From the NCBI GenBank assembly GCA_963784895.1, contig CAWATM010000007.1:223293-287292 (forward strand): 64,000 nt of DNA, given 5' to 3'. Positions within the stretch are counted from its first letter, which is position 1, and each line of letters starts with the position of its first letter. Below the pieces are notes generated by a model that was not told the origin of the DNA, searched no databases, and saw nothing but the letters and a program-made list of their open reading frames with translations. Source of the DNA: Gaiellasilicea sp963784895. GTDB taxonomy: Bacteria > Actinomycetota > Thermoleophilia > Gaiellales > Gaiellaceae. The position numbers and the translations under genes are program-made. Below, one piece after another: positions 50,808 through 59,557 of this stretch.

Positions 50808-51269
50808 ATGGCTGAGAACAAGACCGCGACAAAGCGCGCCACAACGAAGCGCACCGGCTCGACGAAGGGATTCACCGCCGAGGAACGGGCAGCGATGAAG
50901 GAGCGGGCCAAGGAGCTGAAGGCCGAAGCGGCCAAGGCGGACGGGGAGAAAGCACTGCTCGAGAAGGTCGCCGAGATGAAGGGAACCGACAAGGCCTTGG
51001 CCACGCGGCTCCACGCGATCATCACGGCGGCCGCGCCGGCCCTCTCGCCGAAGACGTGGTACGGCATGCCCGCGTACGCCAAGGACGGCAAGATCGTCTG
51101 CTTCTTCCAGAGCGCGGCAAAATTCGACTCCAGGTACGCCACGTTCGGGTTCAGCGACGAAGCGCACATCGACCAGGGAGTGATGTGGGCGACTTCCTGG
51201 GCGCTCAAGGAGCTGACCCCTGCGGAGGAGAAGAAGATCGTCACGCTCGTGAAGAAGGCGGTGCGCTGA
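50808..51269 (+). CDS. DUF1801 domain protein
   Basis: 153 residues from ATG 50808 with a GAGGAGG site, 13 bases after the VOC stop. The N-terminus is Lys/Thr-rich and helical (MAENKTATKRATTKRTGSTK; AAMKERAKELKAEAAKADGE). The DUF1801 core reads ALSPKTWYGMPAYAKDGKIV, CFFQSAAKFDSRYATFGFSD and LKELTPAEEKKIVTLVKKAV. Family of small YdhG-like proteins, function unknown. Third gene of the AraC operon. Confidence 0.92.
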   Translation: MAENKTATKRATTKRTGSTKGFTAEERAAMKERAKELKAEAAKADGEKALLEKVAEMKGTDKALATRLHAIITAAAPALSPKTWYGMPAYAKDGKIVCFFQSAAKFDSRYATFGFSDEAHIDQGVMWATSWALKELTPAEEKKIVTLVKKAVR

Positions 51270-51353
51270 GGCTCGCTCAGCTCTCCATGCTCGCCGCTCG
51301 TCGAGCGTCGAGCTCAGGCGGGCGGACGGACGATCGCGCGCGCACGCCCGGCG

Positions 51354-52694
51354 CTAACGAAACCGGAGCAAGCTTGTTCGGGTCGCGATGTAGATCAGCC
51401 CACCGGCGATCGCCGGAGAGCCGAGCGCCTGGCCGGCCAGGGGCCTTGCCCACACGAGATCACCGCTTGAGCGGGCGGCGTAGAGGGCGTTGGGGCCAGT
51501 CGGGGAGCCGCTCGCGACGATGATCAAGTGGTCGTTCTGTAGTTGAACGACCACGGGCGCGCCGGGCTGACCTGACAGGCGACGCACCCAACGGACTCGT
51601 CCGTCGTCGTCGAACGCGTAGAGCCGTCCGGTCCGGGACCCACGGTCGTAGACCGTCAGGTAGATGCGGTCACGACGGCTGGTGCTGACCGCGGTGCCGT
51701 TTTGGCGCCTGCAGGACCGAGCACCGCTCGCAGGCGCCGGGCCTATTGCTGGTGGAGCCGCTGGCATGCCGCTGACGCGCGTGCGCCAGACCGCCACCCC
51801 GGTCTGGGAGAACGCACCGAGACTGCCGTCGGTGGGGCCGCTACCGCTGGCCATGCCGAAGTAGGCTCGTCCGGCGCCGCCAACTGCCGGCGTCGTCTGC
51901 AGCGTGAGTTGCTTGGCCCAGCCTTTGAGCGTGCCGGGCCAGAAGCGATACGATCGTGCGCGCGCTCCCGTGGCGAAGATGTCCTCGCAGGCGAGCGAGA
52001 GGGCGGGAGAGGGCTGCAGCGGCGGATCGGGCGGGGAGGCCGGAGGCGGCACATCAAGCCAGATCGGCAGCTCGAACTCGCTCGTGAGGTTTCCCGCTGC
52101 CGAAACGAGACGCTCCGCGACGAGGCGGGTTCCCCGCGTGCGCGGAACAAGACGATAGAGCAGGTCTCCGAACGACCAGTAGATCGTTCCAGTGCTGTCC
52201 ACGAGCGGCGAGCGCATGAAAGCGTTTTCGTACAGGTCGGTGCGATGGGTGATACGCCCATCGCTTGGGCTGACGATGAAGACACGCTCGCGGCTCGAAC
52301 CGCGCGGGTCTCCGGTGCGGTCGAGCGTTCCTTTTGGGTTGCTGCCGACGACAACGAGCCGACCGTCGGGTAGGAGCGCCGGGGTGGCGCGTACGTCGAA
52401 CCCTTCCAACAGCGAGCTCCAAATCAGGCCGCGCCGCCCGATCGCGTGGAGGTTCCCGCGATCGGTTCGGGCGGCAAGATAGACGGTGCCGTTCGACGTG
52501 ACGACCGGCGATGAGTCGATCATCGCCGCCGGACCAAGGCCGATTGGGATCAGCGGCCGGCCTGCGGGCGGCGGGCGGTTCAGCGGCCAGGATGCGCTTC
52601 CCGTTCGCTCCCCATTGCCGCGGTACTGCGACCACGCACCGGCCGGCGCCGCCGCGCCCAGAGCAATGGCGGCTCCTGCAACGACCACCAGCAA
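51354..52694 (-). CDS. secreted PQQ/beta-propeller repeat protein, signal peptide possibly frameshifted
   Basis: 446 residues if started at TTG 52694 (a GTG lies at 52688). This gives a hydrophobic start without positive charge. ATG 52738, preceded by AAGGGG, is in another frame and gives MLPSRTALLTRPG; a one-base change between 52738 and 52694 would join it to a normal signal peptide ending GAAAPAGAW. The mature part has propeller-type repeats: VVTSNGTVYLAARTDRGNLH, VDSTGTIYWSFGDLLYRL, VGGAGRAYFGMASGSG and GQALGSPAIAGGLIYIATRT. BamB-like fold, binding partner unknown. Confidence 0.8.
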   Translation of the reverse strand: MLVVVAGAAIALGAAAPAGAWSQYRGNGERTGSASWPLNRPPPAGRPLIPIGLGPAAMIDSSPVVTSNGTVYLAARTDRGNLHAIGRRGLIWSSLLEGFDVRATPALLPDGRLVVVGSNPKGTLDRTGDPRGSSRERVFIVSPSDGRITHRTDLYENAFMRSPLVDSTGTIYWSFGDLLYRLVPRTRGTRLVAERLVSAAGNLTSEFELPIWLDVPPPASPPDPPLQPSPALSLACEDIFATGARARSYRFWPGTLKGWAKQLTLQTTPAVGGAGRAYFGMASGSGPTDGSLGAFSQTGVAVWRTRVSGMPAAPPAIGPAPASGARSCRRQNGTAVSTSRRDRIYLTVYDRGSRTGRLYAFDDDGRVRWVRRLSGQPGAPVVVQLQNDHLIIVASGSPTGPNALYAARSSGDLVWARPLAGQALGSPAIAGGLIYIATRTSLLRFR

Positions 52695-52738
52695 ACCGAG
52701 CCTGGACGGGTAAGCAGCGCTGTGCGCGATGGCAGCAT

Positions 52739-53038
52739 CCCCTTCGCTCCCGCGAGCGTAGGACGTCTGGATCGCGATGTCAACGCGACTCGTCCGGGGT
52801 GGGGAGCCTGCTTCGAGATGCAGAAACCCGCCTGAACAAGCGGGTGTCTGCCCTGTAGCCCGTCGGACACTTTCTACGCCATCGCGGGATCTGCGAGCCG
52901 AGCCGCGATTGCGAGCCCTGGAAGTAGGCGTTGCGGGAAGAAGTCCGGCCGCGCGGCCGTCGGGTGGCCACGAGGGGAAGCAGGAGCATCGATTCGCTCC
53001 CGACACGCCCCACCCAGATGCACGAAAGGAAGGAAGCC
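52739..53038. other. 300-bp divergent promoter region
   Basis: It separates the propeller gene from the small repeat peptide. A short stem, ACCCGC at 52826-52831 with GCGGGT at 52840-52845, lies inside. No gene seen. Confidence 0.5.
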
Positions 53039-53293
53039 ATGTTCAGGATTTCCGCCATCACTCGCGTCGGCCTCGTCGCCGTCGCTTGTGTTGCCGTCGC
53101 AGCGCCGTCGGCGCTTGCCAAGTCCCCCGTCAAGGGTAAGGCGCAGAGTCTCTACGGGTACGCGATGTCGTACACGCCGACGAAGGCGACACAGCAGAGT
53201 CTCTACGGGTACGCGATGTCCTACACGCCCGCGAAGGCGCAGAGCGTCAAGAAGGCGGCGTCGAGCAACAACGACAAGCTCCCCGCTGAATAG
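53039..53293 (+). CDS. tiny secreted peptide with tandem YGYAMSYTP repeats
   Basis: 84 residues from ATG 53039, preceded by AAAGGAAGGAAG. A signal peptide (ITRVGLVAVACVAVAAPSAL, cut near ALA) releases a peptide of about 56 residues that contains two copies of SLYGYAMSYTP, 17 residues apart, then KAASSNNDKL. No Cys. The sequence is Tyr-rich and amphipathic, so it could assemble into fibres or bind a surface. I do not recognise the family. Divergent from the propeller gene. Confidence 0.8.
   Translation: MFRISAITRVGLVAVACVAVAAPSALAKSPVKGKAQSLYGYAMSYTPTKATQQSLYGYAMSYTPAKAQSVKKAASSNNDKLPAE
53144..53243 (+). repeat. two 51-bp tandem repeats coding YGYAMSYTP
   Basis: The unit beginning CAGAGTCTCTACGGGTACGC occurs at 53144 and again at 53195, exactly 51 bases apart (17 codons). 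The first 33 bases of both copies are nearly identical; the last part differs (ACGAAGGCGACA against GCGAAGGCGCAG). Confidence 0.85.
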
Positions 53294-53498
53294 GTGCCCG
53301 TAGCGTCGAAGTACATTGTCCGGCCCGTCAGCCCGTCTCGAAGCCCTGAGCCACAAGCTTGGATCACGAGACCGGCCGGCGGGCCGCACCTTGCTCAGCG
53401 TGCGAGCCTCCAGCGGCGCCTCATGGGAGGGATGCCGCCAGGAGGCGCGTGAGAGGCGGCCGGATTCCGCATCCTGCAGCGGAACCCGGCCAGTGCAG

Positions 53499-53587
53499 CG
53501 GAGAGGGAGGGATTTGAACCCTCGACGAGCCTAACGACCCGTAACGGTTTTCGAGACCGCCGCATTCGACCGCTCTGCCACCTCTCC
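53499..53587 (-). tRNA. tRNA-Ser (anticodon CGA)
   Basis: 89 bases on the minus strand. The acceptor stem GGAGAGG at 53587-53581 pairs with CCTCTCC at 53506-53500, discriminator G. The anticodon loop CTCGAAA gives CGA, encoded at 53551-53553. Long variable arm as in class II tRNAs. Reads UCG. Confidence 0.96.
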
Positions 53588-53656
53588 GAGCGACGGACAG
53601 CGTAGCGGGGAGCGCCGGCTCCGCCCGGCCGCAGGTCGCGCCGCGAGGAACGGGAG

Positions 53657-53747
53657 CGGAGAAGGAGGGATTCGAACCCTCGACGCAGGTTTATACCCAC
53701 GTAACGCCTTAGCAGGGCGCCGCCTTCAGCCACTCGGCCACTTCTCC
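53657..53747 (-). tRNA. tRNA-Ser (anticodon GCT)
   Basis: 91 bases on the minus strand. Acceptor GGAGAAG at 53747-53741 with CTTCTCC at 53664-53658. The anticodon GCT is encoded at 53711-53713. Long variable arm and T loop GGTTCGAATCC. Reads AGC/AGU. Confidence 0.96.
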
Positions 53748-53964
53748 GGGACGGGCATGGTATCGCACGGTCCGGTGCGGAAATCCCCCTTCGGGGGCAT
53801 GCCGGGGCTGAGAGTCGCCGGGAGCATGCGACTGCCGGACTTCCCCCTTCACTTCCCCCCGGCACTGCGGCGCCCGTTTTCTGCGGCAACAGAAAGCGGG
53901 CGCTTCTCCTTTTGCGCACGGCCCGGGCTCAAGGTTTGGCCGGGCGGATGCCGAAAGCAGGAGC

Positions 53965-54273
53965 ATGGGCCTCGCGGTAGCCCACCCGATTACGCCCGAG
54001 CTCGCACTCGTCTGCCCCGAGCTGCGCGAACGTGCGCTCGCACTGCTGCCTCCGCTCGACCCCGACGCGCTCTTCGACGTCGACCCCAATCCCGCCGGGC
54101 CGACCGTGGAGCCTCCACGGCTCCTTGTCATCCAGCCACGGACTCCTCCGCCCCGCCCGCCTCTCCCAGTCGCCGTCGCCGCGTACGCGACCGAAGCGCT
54201 GCTCTTCGGAGCCGTTCGCGGCGCAGCGCTGATCACTGCGGTCGGCGTCGCCGCGTACGTCCTCGCGCGCTGA
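53965..54273 (+). CDS. hypothetical protein (102 aa)
   Basis: From ATG 53965. Pro-rich soluble half (LLPPLDPDALFDVDPNPAGP; QPRTPPPRPPLPVAVAAYAT) followed by one or two hydrophobic helices (ALLFGAVRGAALITAVGVAA). The Pro-rich part resembles linkers in membrane-associated proteins. No family known to me; the GC-rich DNA also gives an alternative frame, so the call is moderate. Confidence 0.5.
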   Translation: MGLAVAHPITPELALVCPELRERALALLPPLDPDALFDVDPNPAGPTVEPPRLLVIQPRTPPPRPPLPVAVAAYATEALLFGAVRGAALITAVGVAAYVLAR

Positions 54274-54355
54274 GGGTGCATTTGAGTCGCGCCCAGGCGG
54301 GCGTAGACTCGGACCGTCGTCGGACCCGCCGTTCGCCACCGAGAGGGAGTTGCAC

Positions 54356-55177
54356 ATGAGAAGAGTCGTATTGCTCGTCGCCGCCCTTGCGATCGCGGTT
54401 CCGGGCGCCGCGTATGCGGTCTGGGGCGGCCAGGTCGACACGGCGCACCCCGGCGTCGGCGCCATGTACGCCGACTTCAACGGCAACGGTTCCGTCACGG
54501 CCGACGAGCTCGTCTGCTCGGGCTCGTACGCCGGCCCGTCGAAGTCGGGTGCGAACGACGTCTTCCTGACGGCGGGTCACTGCCTGCCTCCGGCGGAGGC
54601 TGGGATCCCGGCGTCCGCGCTGTCCGTCTCCTTCGACGGCAACGCCGGCGACGGGGTCTCCTCACCGATCACGGTCAGCTCGTATAACCAGATGCCCGGC
54701 TTCGGGCAGAACTTCGGTGACCTCCGCGATCTGGGGATCCTGCTGCTTCCGGCTGGCTCCGTCCCCGCGGGCACGCCGGCGGTGCAGCTGCCGACCGCCG
54801 GCTACCTCGACCAGCTGAAGGCGAGCGGCCAGCTGAACTTCCGGGTCGTCGACCTGGTGGGCTACGGCGTCGTCCCGATCTGGGACGAGAAGGGGCCGAC
54901 GCAGTTCGCGTTCGACGGCGTCCGCCGCTCCGGCACGTCGATCATCACCGGCCTGCACAAGGCGATGGTCCATTACAACCAGCAGCGCAACGGCATCGGC
55001 ACCGGCTCCGGGCTCTGCTTCGGGGACTCCGGCTCGCCGCAGTTCGACCGCGGCACGCTGCTCGTCCTCTCGGTCACGAGCGGCGGCAACGGCCAGTGCA
55101 ACGCGAACAACACGAACTACCGGGTCGACACGCCGCAGGCGCGGGCGTTCCTCGGCCAGTTCCTGCCCCTCCCCTAG
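54356..55177 (+). CDS. secreted trypsin-like serine protease
   Basis: 273 residues from ATG 54356 with a GAGAGGGAG site; a TTG at 54350 adds two residues. Signal peptide (VLLVAALAIAVPGAAYA). Catalytic triad: His in FLTAGHCLPPAEAG, Asp in GDLRDLGILLLPAG, Ser in GLCFGDSGSPQFDRG. Cys pairs are few. It has an extra insert after the start (YADFNGNGSVTADELVCSGS) with an EF-hand-like DFNGNG pattern that may bind calcium. Chymotrypsin fold S1 peptidase acting outside the cell. Confidence 0.93.
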   Translation: MRRVVLLVAALAIAVPGAAYAVWGGQVDTAHPGVGAMYADFNGNGSVTADELVCSGSYAGPSKSGANDVFLTAGHCLPPAEAGIPASALSVSFDGNAGDGVSSPITVSSYNQMPGFGQNFGDLRDLGILLLPAGSVPAGTPAVQLPTAGYLDQLKASGQLNFRVVDLVGYGVVPIWDEKGPTQFAFDGVRRSGTSIITGLHKAMVHYNQQRNGIGTGSGLCFGDSGSPQFDRGTLLVLSVTSGGNGQCNANNTNYRVDTPQARAFLGQFLPLP

Positions 55178-55269
55178 GACCGAAGACGCGACGGGGAGGC
55201 GGGAGCAGCCCGCTTCCCCGTCGTCCGAGGCGCGGCAGTCGGGTGCGGCCGTTCGTGTAAAAGAAACGA

Positions 55270-56631
55270 GTGGCGGTAGCACCGGGCGACCTGGAGAAGC
55301 TGGCCGAGCGATTCGCGGGCCAGATCGTGCGGCCCGGCGGCCCTGACTACGATGCGGCGCGCGCGGTCTGGAACAGCATGATCGACCGTCGACCGGCGCT
55401 GATCGTGCGGCCGACAAGCCCCGACGACGTCATCGCGGCTCTCCGTTTCGCCCGTGAGCACGAGCTCGTCGTCGCAGTCCGGTGCGGCGGCCATAGCATC
55501 CCCGGCTTCTCGACCTGTGACGACGGGATCGTGATCGACCTCTCGCGGATGCGCGGCGCCGACGTCGACCCTGCGCGGCGCGTCGCCCGCGTGCGCGGCG
55601 GCTCGCTGCTGGCGGAGCTCGATGACGCAGCGCAGGCACACGGGCTCGTCTGCCCGGTCGGCGTCGTCTCCCACACCGGAGTGGCCGGCCTCACGCTGGG
55701 CGGCGGGATGGGCCGGCTACAGCTCCAGCTCGGCCTGACGATCGACAGCCTGCTCGCCGTCGAGCTCGTGACCGCCGAGGGTCGGATCGTACGGGCGAGC
55801 GAGGCCGAAAATCCGGAGCTCTTCTGGGGCATGCGGGGGGCCGGCGCGAACTTCGGGATCGTGACGTCGTTCGAGTTCCGCCTGCATCCCTTCGAGGGCC
55901 CGGTGACGCACGGTACGGTCACCCATCCGATCGAGCGGGCGGAAGCGCTCGCCGAGCGCTATCGCGAGCTCGTGGAAGAAGGGCCCGACGAGCTGTGGAC
56001 GTCCTTCGGCCTGGCGAACGGGGTGGACGGCCGCGGCCCGGTCGCAACCGTGTCCGTGCTCCACAGCGGTTCGCCGGCCGACGTCGAGCGCGACCTCGCC
56101 GCGCTGCGTGGGCTCGACAACCCGCTCGAGGACTCGATCGAGCCGAAGCCGTACCTGGCTTCGCAGCGACTCTTTGATGCGCCGATGGAATGGGGACAGC
56201 GCTTCTCGATGAAGAGCTCGTTCCTCGGCTCCCTCCCCGAGACGCTCGTGCACGACTGGGCCGATCAGGTCTCCCGGGTGCCCGAGGAAGCCGACGGTGG
56301 CATCTCGATCTGGACCTGGGGCCGCAGGATCGCGGCCGTGCCCGAGGACCAGACCGCATTCACGGGCCGTGACGCTGCCTTCTGGGCCGCCGCCGAGATC
56401 GTCTGGAAGGACGAGGCGCTCGACGCTGCCTGCCGTTCCTGGGCGCGGAGCGCGGCCGACTCGGCGGCGCCGCACGCCTCCGTCGGGCGCTATGTGAACG
56501 ACGTCACGGAGGTCGGAGGCGACGTCGCGCGCATGATCTACGGGGACGCGAAGTACGAGCGGCTCGTGGCGCTCAAGCGCGAGTGGGATCCCGACAACGT
56601 CTTCCGGCTCAACCAGAACATCACGCCCTAG
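55270..56631 (+). CDS. FAD-linked oxidoreductase (berberine-bridge/PCMH type)
   Basis: 453 residues from GTG 55270. The FAD_binding_4 domain carries the covalent-flavin His in AVRCGGHSIPGFSTCDDGIV and the second FAD loop GVVSHTGVAGLTLGGGMGRL. Then ELFWGMRGAGANFGIVTSFE. The BBE motif at the end is GRYVNDVTEVGGDVARMIYG and ALKREWDPDNVFRLNQNI. A Cys in LVCPVGVVS is near the usual second attachment site, but position differs from the classical bicovalent pattern. Substrate unknown. Overlaps the convergent ATPase by 11 bases. Confidence 0.94.
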   Translation: MAVAPGDLEKLAERFAGQIVRPGGPDYDAARAVWNSMIDRRPALIVRPTSPDDVIAALRFAREHELVVAVRCGGHSIPGFSTCDDGIVIDLSRMRGADVDPARRVARVRGGSLLAELDDAAQAHGLVCPVGVVSHTGVAGLTLGGGMGRLQLQLGLTIDSLLAVELVTAEGRIVRASEAENPELFWGMRGAGANFGIVTSFEFRLHPFEGPVTHGTVTHPIERAEALAERYRELVEEGPDELWTSFGLANGVDGRGPVATVSVLHSGSPADVERDLAALRGLDNPLEDSIEPKPYLASQRLFDAPMEWGQRFSMKSSFLGSLPETLVHDWADQVSRVPEEADGGISIWTWGRRIAAVPEDQTAFTGRDAAFWAAAEIVWKDEALDAACRSWARSAADSAAPHASVGRYVNDVTEVGGDVARMIYGDAKYERLVALKREWDPDNVFRLNQNITP

Positions 56632-58627
56632 CGCCGAAGGCGGCCGTCTCGGGCTGACGGCCGATTCCAAGGCGCGCGACTGCTTCGACGAAGTCCTCGT
56701 GATTCACCGTCGGCGTCTCTACCCCCTCGCCTGTCCTCGTCATCGCCGCTAGAGCGGCTTCCTGCGCCAGCGATTTCAGGTCGGCGGGCGAAAAGCCGTC
56801 GGTTGCAGCGGCGAGCTCCTCGAAACGGACGCCGACCGTGGGCATACGGGCCGTGTGCAGCTTCAGCATTGCGAGCCGTCCCGCTTCATCAGGAAGCCCC
56901 AGAAAGATCGTTCGCGAGAGCCGGCCGCCGCGCATGAGCGCCGGGTCGAGCTGGTCGGGCCGGTTCGTAGCCCCGACGACGAAGACCCCGCGCTGGCCGG
57001 CGAGGCCATCGATCTCCGCCAGAAGTTGGTTCACGTGGCTGTCGTGAACGCCGAGCGACTCCCCGCGGCGGCCGGCGATCGCGTCGATCTCGTCGATGAA
57101 CACGATCGAAGGTCGGTTCTCACGCGCACGCTCGAAGAGCTGCCGGATGTTCCGCTCGGAGTCGCCGACCCACTTGCTGATCACGTCGGCTCCTGAGATC
57201 GGATAGAAGGACGCGCGAGCCTGAGCAGCCAGCACTTTCGCCACAGTCGTCTTGCCTGTGCCCGGAGGTCCTGCAAGCAGAAGGCCGGTGGGCGGATCGA
57301 TACCGAAGCGCTTCGCCGACTCAGGATCCTCGATCACCGACTGCAGCTGCTGCAGCTGGGCCTTGATCTCATCGGCGAGGATCAATGAGTCCCACGACCA
57401 GTGCTCGACGGTCGGTCGATCCTGCCCGCCGTAGCGCTCAACCGCTGCCAGGAGGTGTTCTGTATCGAGCTCGAGCTGCTCGCCGGTCTGAGTTGCCTTG
57501 CGGAAGACCTCGAGCGCAGCCGTGTCCACGATCTTCGCGATCGCCGCCGGCGTCATCCCCTCCGTGCGGGTGACGAGGCTTTCGAGATCGATCAGGCGCG
57601 CGGCCGGACGCTCGTCGAGCTCGGCGACGAAGATCGCCCGGCGAGCCGCCGCATCGGGAAGGTCGATCCGGATGTGCCGGTCGAACCGCCCCGGCCGGAT
57701 CACGGCCGGATCGAGATGCTCGATCGAGTTGGTCGCCGCCATCACCAGCAGCTCGCGCTCGTCCCTGTACGCCTCCAGCGACGTGAGCAGCTGGTTCACC
57801 GTGCGCCTCGACTCCTGGTCGGGCGTGTTGTCGCGCCGCTGAGCGACCGAGTCGAACTCGTCGAAGAAGAGCAGGCAGGGCAGGTTCTGCAGCGCGGTCT
57901 CGAACGCCTTCTCGATGTTCCGGGCCGAGCCCCCGACGAGCGAGGCGACGAGATCGCCCGTGGAAACGTGCATCAGGCTCATCCCGTACTCCCCTGCGAT
58001 CGCGCGCGCGAAGAATGTCTTGCCGACACCTGGAGGGCCGTGCAGGAGAATGCCGTTCCAGTCGATCCCGTATCGCTCGGCGTCATCTGGGTGCTTCAGC
58101 ATCAAGCCGACGGTGTCACGCACCTCCTGCTTCAGCTCCTCCATCCCCCCGACGTCCTCGAACGTCGACAGCTCCTCCGGCGGCTCAACCTCGAACTCGC
58201 CGCTGCCATCGCTCGGCATCCCCATCCCGCCCAGCATCCCGAACGGGCTCGCGGACGACGCGCGCCTCGGGCGCGTACGCGACTTCCGCTTCCGACGCTG
58301 TGAGCCGTCGTCGGCGCTCGCCTGTTCCCGCTCCGGCGCCGGCTCAGGCTCGGGCGGTCGCTCGTCGGTGACGTCGATCCACTCGCCCGTCTCCGGATCG
58401 ATGCGGTACGAACGGGTCTCCATCCCGCGCATCATCTCTTCGAGGATTCCGCCGAACGGCAGCCCGGAGAAGGGCGAGACCACCTCGTCGCCACCGGCGC
58501 CGCGCGACTCCTCGAGCCGCCGCTGCTCCTCCTCGTACGCGCGTCGGCGACTCGCCCGCGCAAGGCGGCCGAGCATGCTCAGGACGAGCACCAAGAAGAG
58601 AAACAGGAGAAGGAGCGACAACATCAC
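56621..58627 (-). CDS. membrane-anchored tandem AAA ATPase (Cdc48/p97-like)
   Basis: 668 residues from ATG 58627. An N-terminal membrane helix (LSLLLLFLFLVLVLSMLGRL) and a charged linker are followed by two AAA modules. D1: Walker A HGPPGVGKTFFARAIA, Walker B CLLFFDEFDSVAQRR, SRH ending PGRFDRHIRIDLPD. D2: AGPPGTGKTTVAKVLA, VFIDEIDAIAGRR, SRH with MRGGRLSRTIFLGLPD. The last helices are standard. There is no protease domain, so it would unfold or remodel membrane proteins. It lacks the Cdc48 N domain. Confidence 0.93.
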   Translation of the reverse strand: MMLSLLLLFLFLVLVLSMLGRLARASRRRAYEEEQRRLEESRGAGGDEVVSPFSGLPFGGILEEMMRGMETRSYRIDPETGEWIDVTDERPPEPEPAPEREQASADDGSQRRKRKSRTRPRRASSASPFGMLGGMGMPSDGSGEFEVEPPEELSTFEDVGGMEELKQEVRDTVGLMLKHPDDAERYGIDWNGILLHGPPGVGKTFFARAIAGEYGMSLMHVSTGDLVASLVGGSARNIEKAFETALQNLPCLLFFDEFDSVAQRRDNTPDQESRRTVNQLLTSLEAYRDERELLVMAATNSIEHLDPAVIRPGRFDRHIRIDLPDAAARRAIFVAELDERPAARLIDLESLVTRTEGMTPAAIAKIVDTAALEVFRKATQTGEQLELDTEHLLAAVERYGGQDRPTVEHWSWDSLILADEIKAQLQQLQSVIEDPESAKRFGIDPPTGLLLAGPPGTGKTTVAKVLAAQARASFYPISGADVISKWVGDSERNIRQLFERARENRPSIVFIDEIDAIAGRRGESLGVHDSHVNQLLAEIDGLAGQRGVFVVGATNRPDQLDPALMRGGRLSRTIFLGLPDEAGRLAMLKLHTARMPTVGVRFEELAAATDGFSPADLKSLAQEAALAAMTRTGEGVETPTVNHEDFVEAVARLGIGRQPETAAFGARA

Positions 58628-58739
58628 CGAGAGTCGTTATCTGTCCACGCCGGTCGCCGCGGAAACCGAGGCATGGCCGACATGGGACGTGGCGAGGGCA
58701 GCCGCCCGGACGTGACGCCTGGCGGCTGCCCTGCTCCGA

Positions 58740-59210
58740 TTACGACTCGTGCCCCGAGTCGCCGCGACCCCAGTTCAGGTCGAGGTTTTCTCTCGGGTCA
58801 GACGAGTGCGAGCGAGTGCCGGACTTGGCGATCCCCCGGCTGACCATGTAGCCGACGACGATGGCGGTGATCAGGATCCACGCCCGCCAGGCGCCGAACG
58901 CATCAGAGGCGGCCGCAGTGATCGCGATCCCGAGGATCGCAAGCACGGAGCCGACGAACTCGCTCGTCAAGAAGAACGGCTTCGTCTCGATCGGATACTC
59001 CCGGCGTGGCCTCATCGACCAGGAGCTCGTGCCACCATGCCCGTATCCCTGCGGCGGGCCATAGCCGTACTGCGGCGGATACTGCTGCTGCTGCTGGTAC
59101 GGCTGCTGCTGCACATACGACGGCATCGGCGCAGGTTGCTGCTGACCCGCCACCGGTTCCCGCACAGCCGTGTGATCCCCGTCCTGGTACCGGTCGTCCT
59201 TGGTGCTCAC
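58740..59210 (-). CDS. membrane protein with Gln/Pro/Tyr-rich N-terminus
   Basis: 156 residues from GTG/ATG 59210. The first 70 residues are low-complexity (YVQQQPYQQQQQYPPQYGYG), followed by ETKPFFLTSEFVGSVLAILG and WILITAIVVGYMVSRGIAKS (two membrane helices). The sequence TKPFFLTSEF and VGY-V-RGIAK is a familiar actinobacterial pattern of small membrane proteins with disordered N-termini. Function unknown. Confidence 0.85.
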   Translation of the reverse strand: MSTKDDRYQDGDHTAVREPVAGQQQPAPMPSYVQQQPYQQQQQYPPQYGYGPPQGYGHGGTSSWSMRPRREYPIETKPFFLTSEFVGSVLAILGIAITAAASDAFGAWRAWILITAIVVGYMVSRGIAKSGTRSHSSDPRENLDLNWGRGDSGHES

Positions 59211-59557
59211 CTAGACCCCTTTCCCGTGCAACGACTGAACCCGTGCAACGGTGCAGGGCACACATTCGGTACGCCGTCGCGCGGCAGGAGCCTCCGCGCG
59301 GGATACGCCGCGTGCCCGCTGCGTCATTGGCGGAATGGGAACTGAGTCGCTGACGACCGAAGGAGGAGCGAGGGCGACGGCAGCGCCTGTTCGCCGCGCA
59401 CGCCGCCCAGGGAGAGCCTGGGCGGCTTTTCGTACATCGGACCGGCTCACCCGTCGAGACACCCTGAAGTGCGCGGGAGAAGTCGCTCGAGGCTACATCG
59501 GCCCGTAAAAAATCAAGAACCCGGCCCTCTCGGATCGGGTTCTTGAAACAACCGCAA
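59211..59557. other. 347-bp gap containing a plus-strand terminator without a gene
   Basis: No protein gene is seen on either strand. The stretch between the minus-strand gene at 59210 and the tRNA holds a strong plus-strand terminator at 59402-59430. This suggests that a short plus-strand transcript ends here. Confidence 0.5.
59402..59430 (+). terminator. Rho-independent terminator, orphan
   Basis: GCCGCCCAGG at 59402-59411 pairs exactly with CCTGGGCGGC at 59417-59426 over GAGAG, followed by TTTT at 59427-59430. It reads on the plus strand, where no upstream plus-strand gene exists for over 2.7 kb (the last one ends at 56631). Confidence 0.8.
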
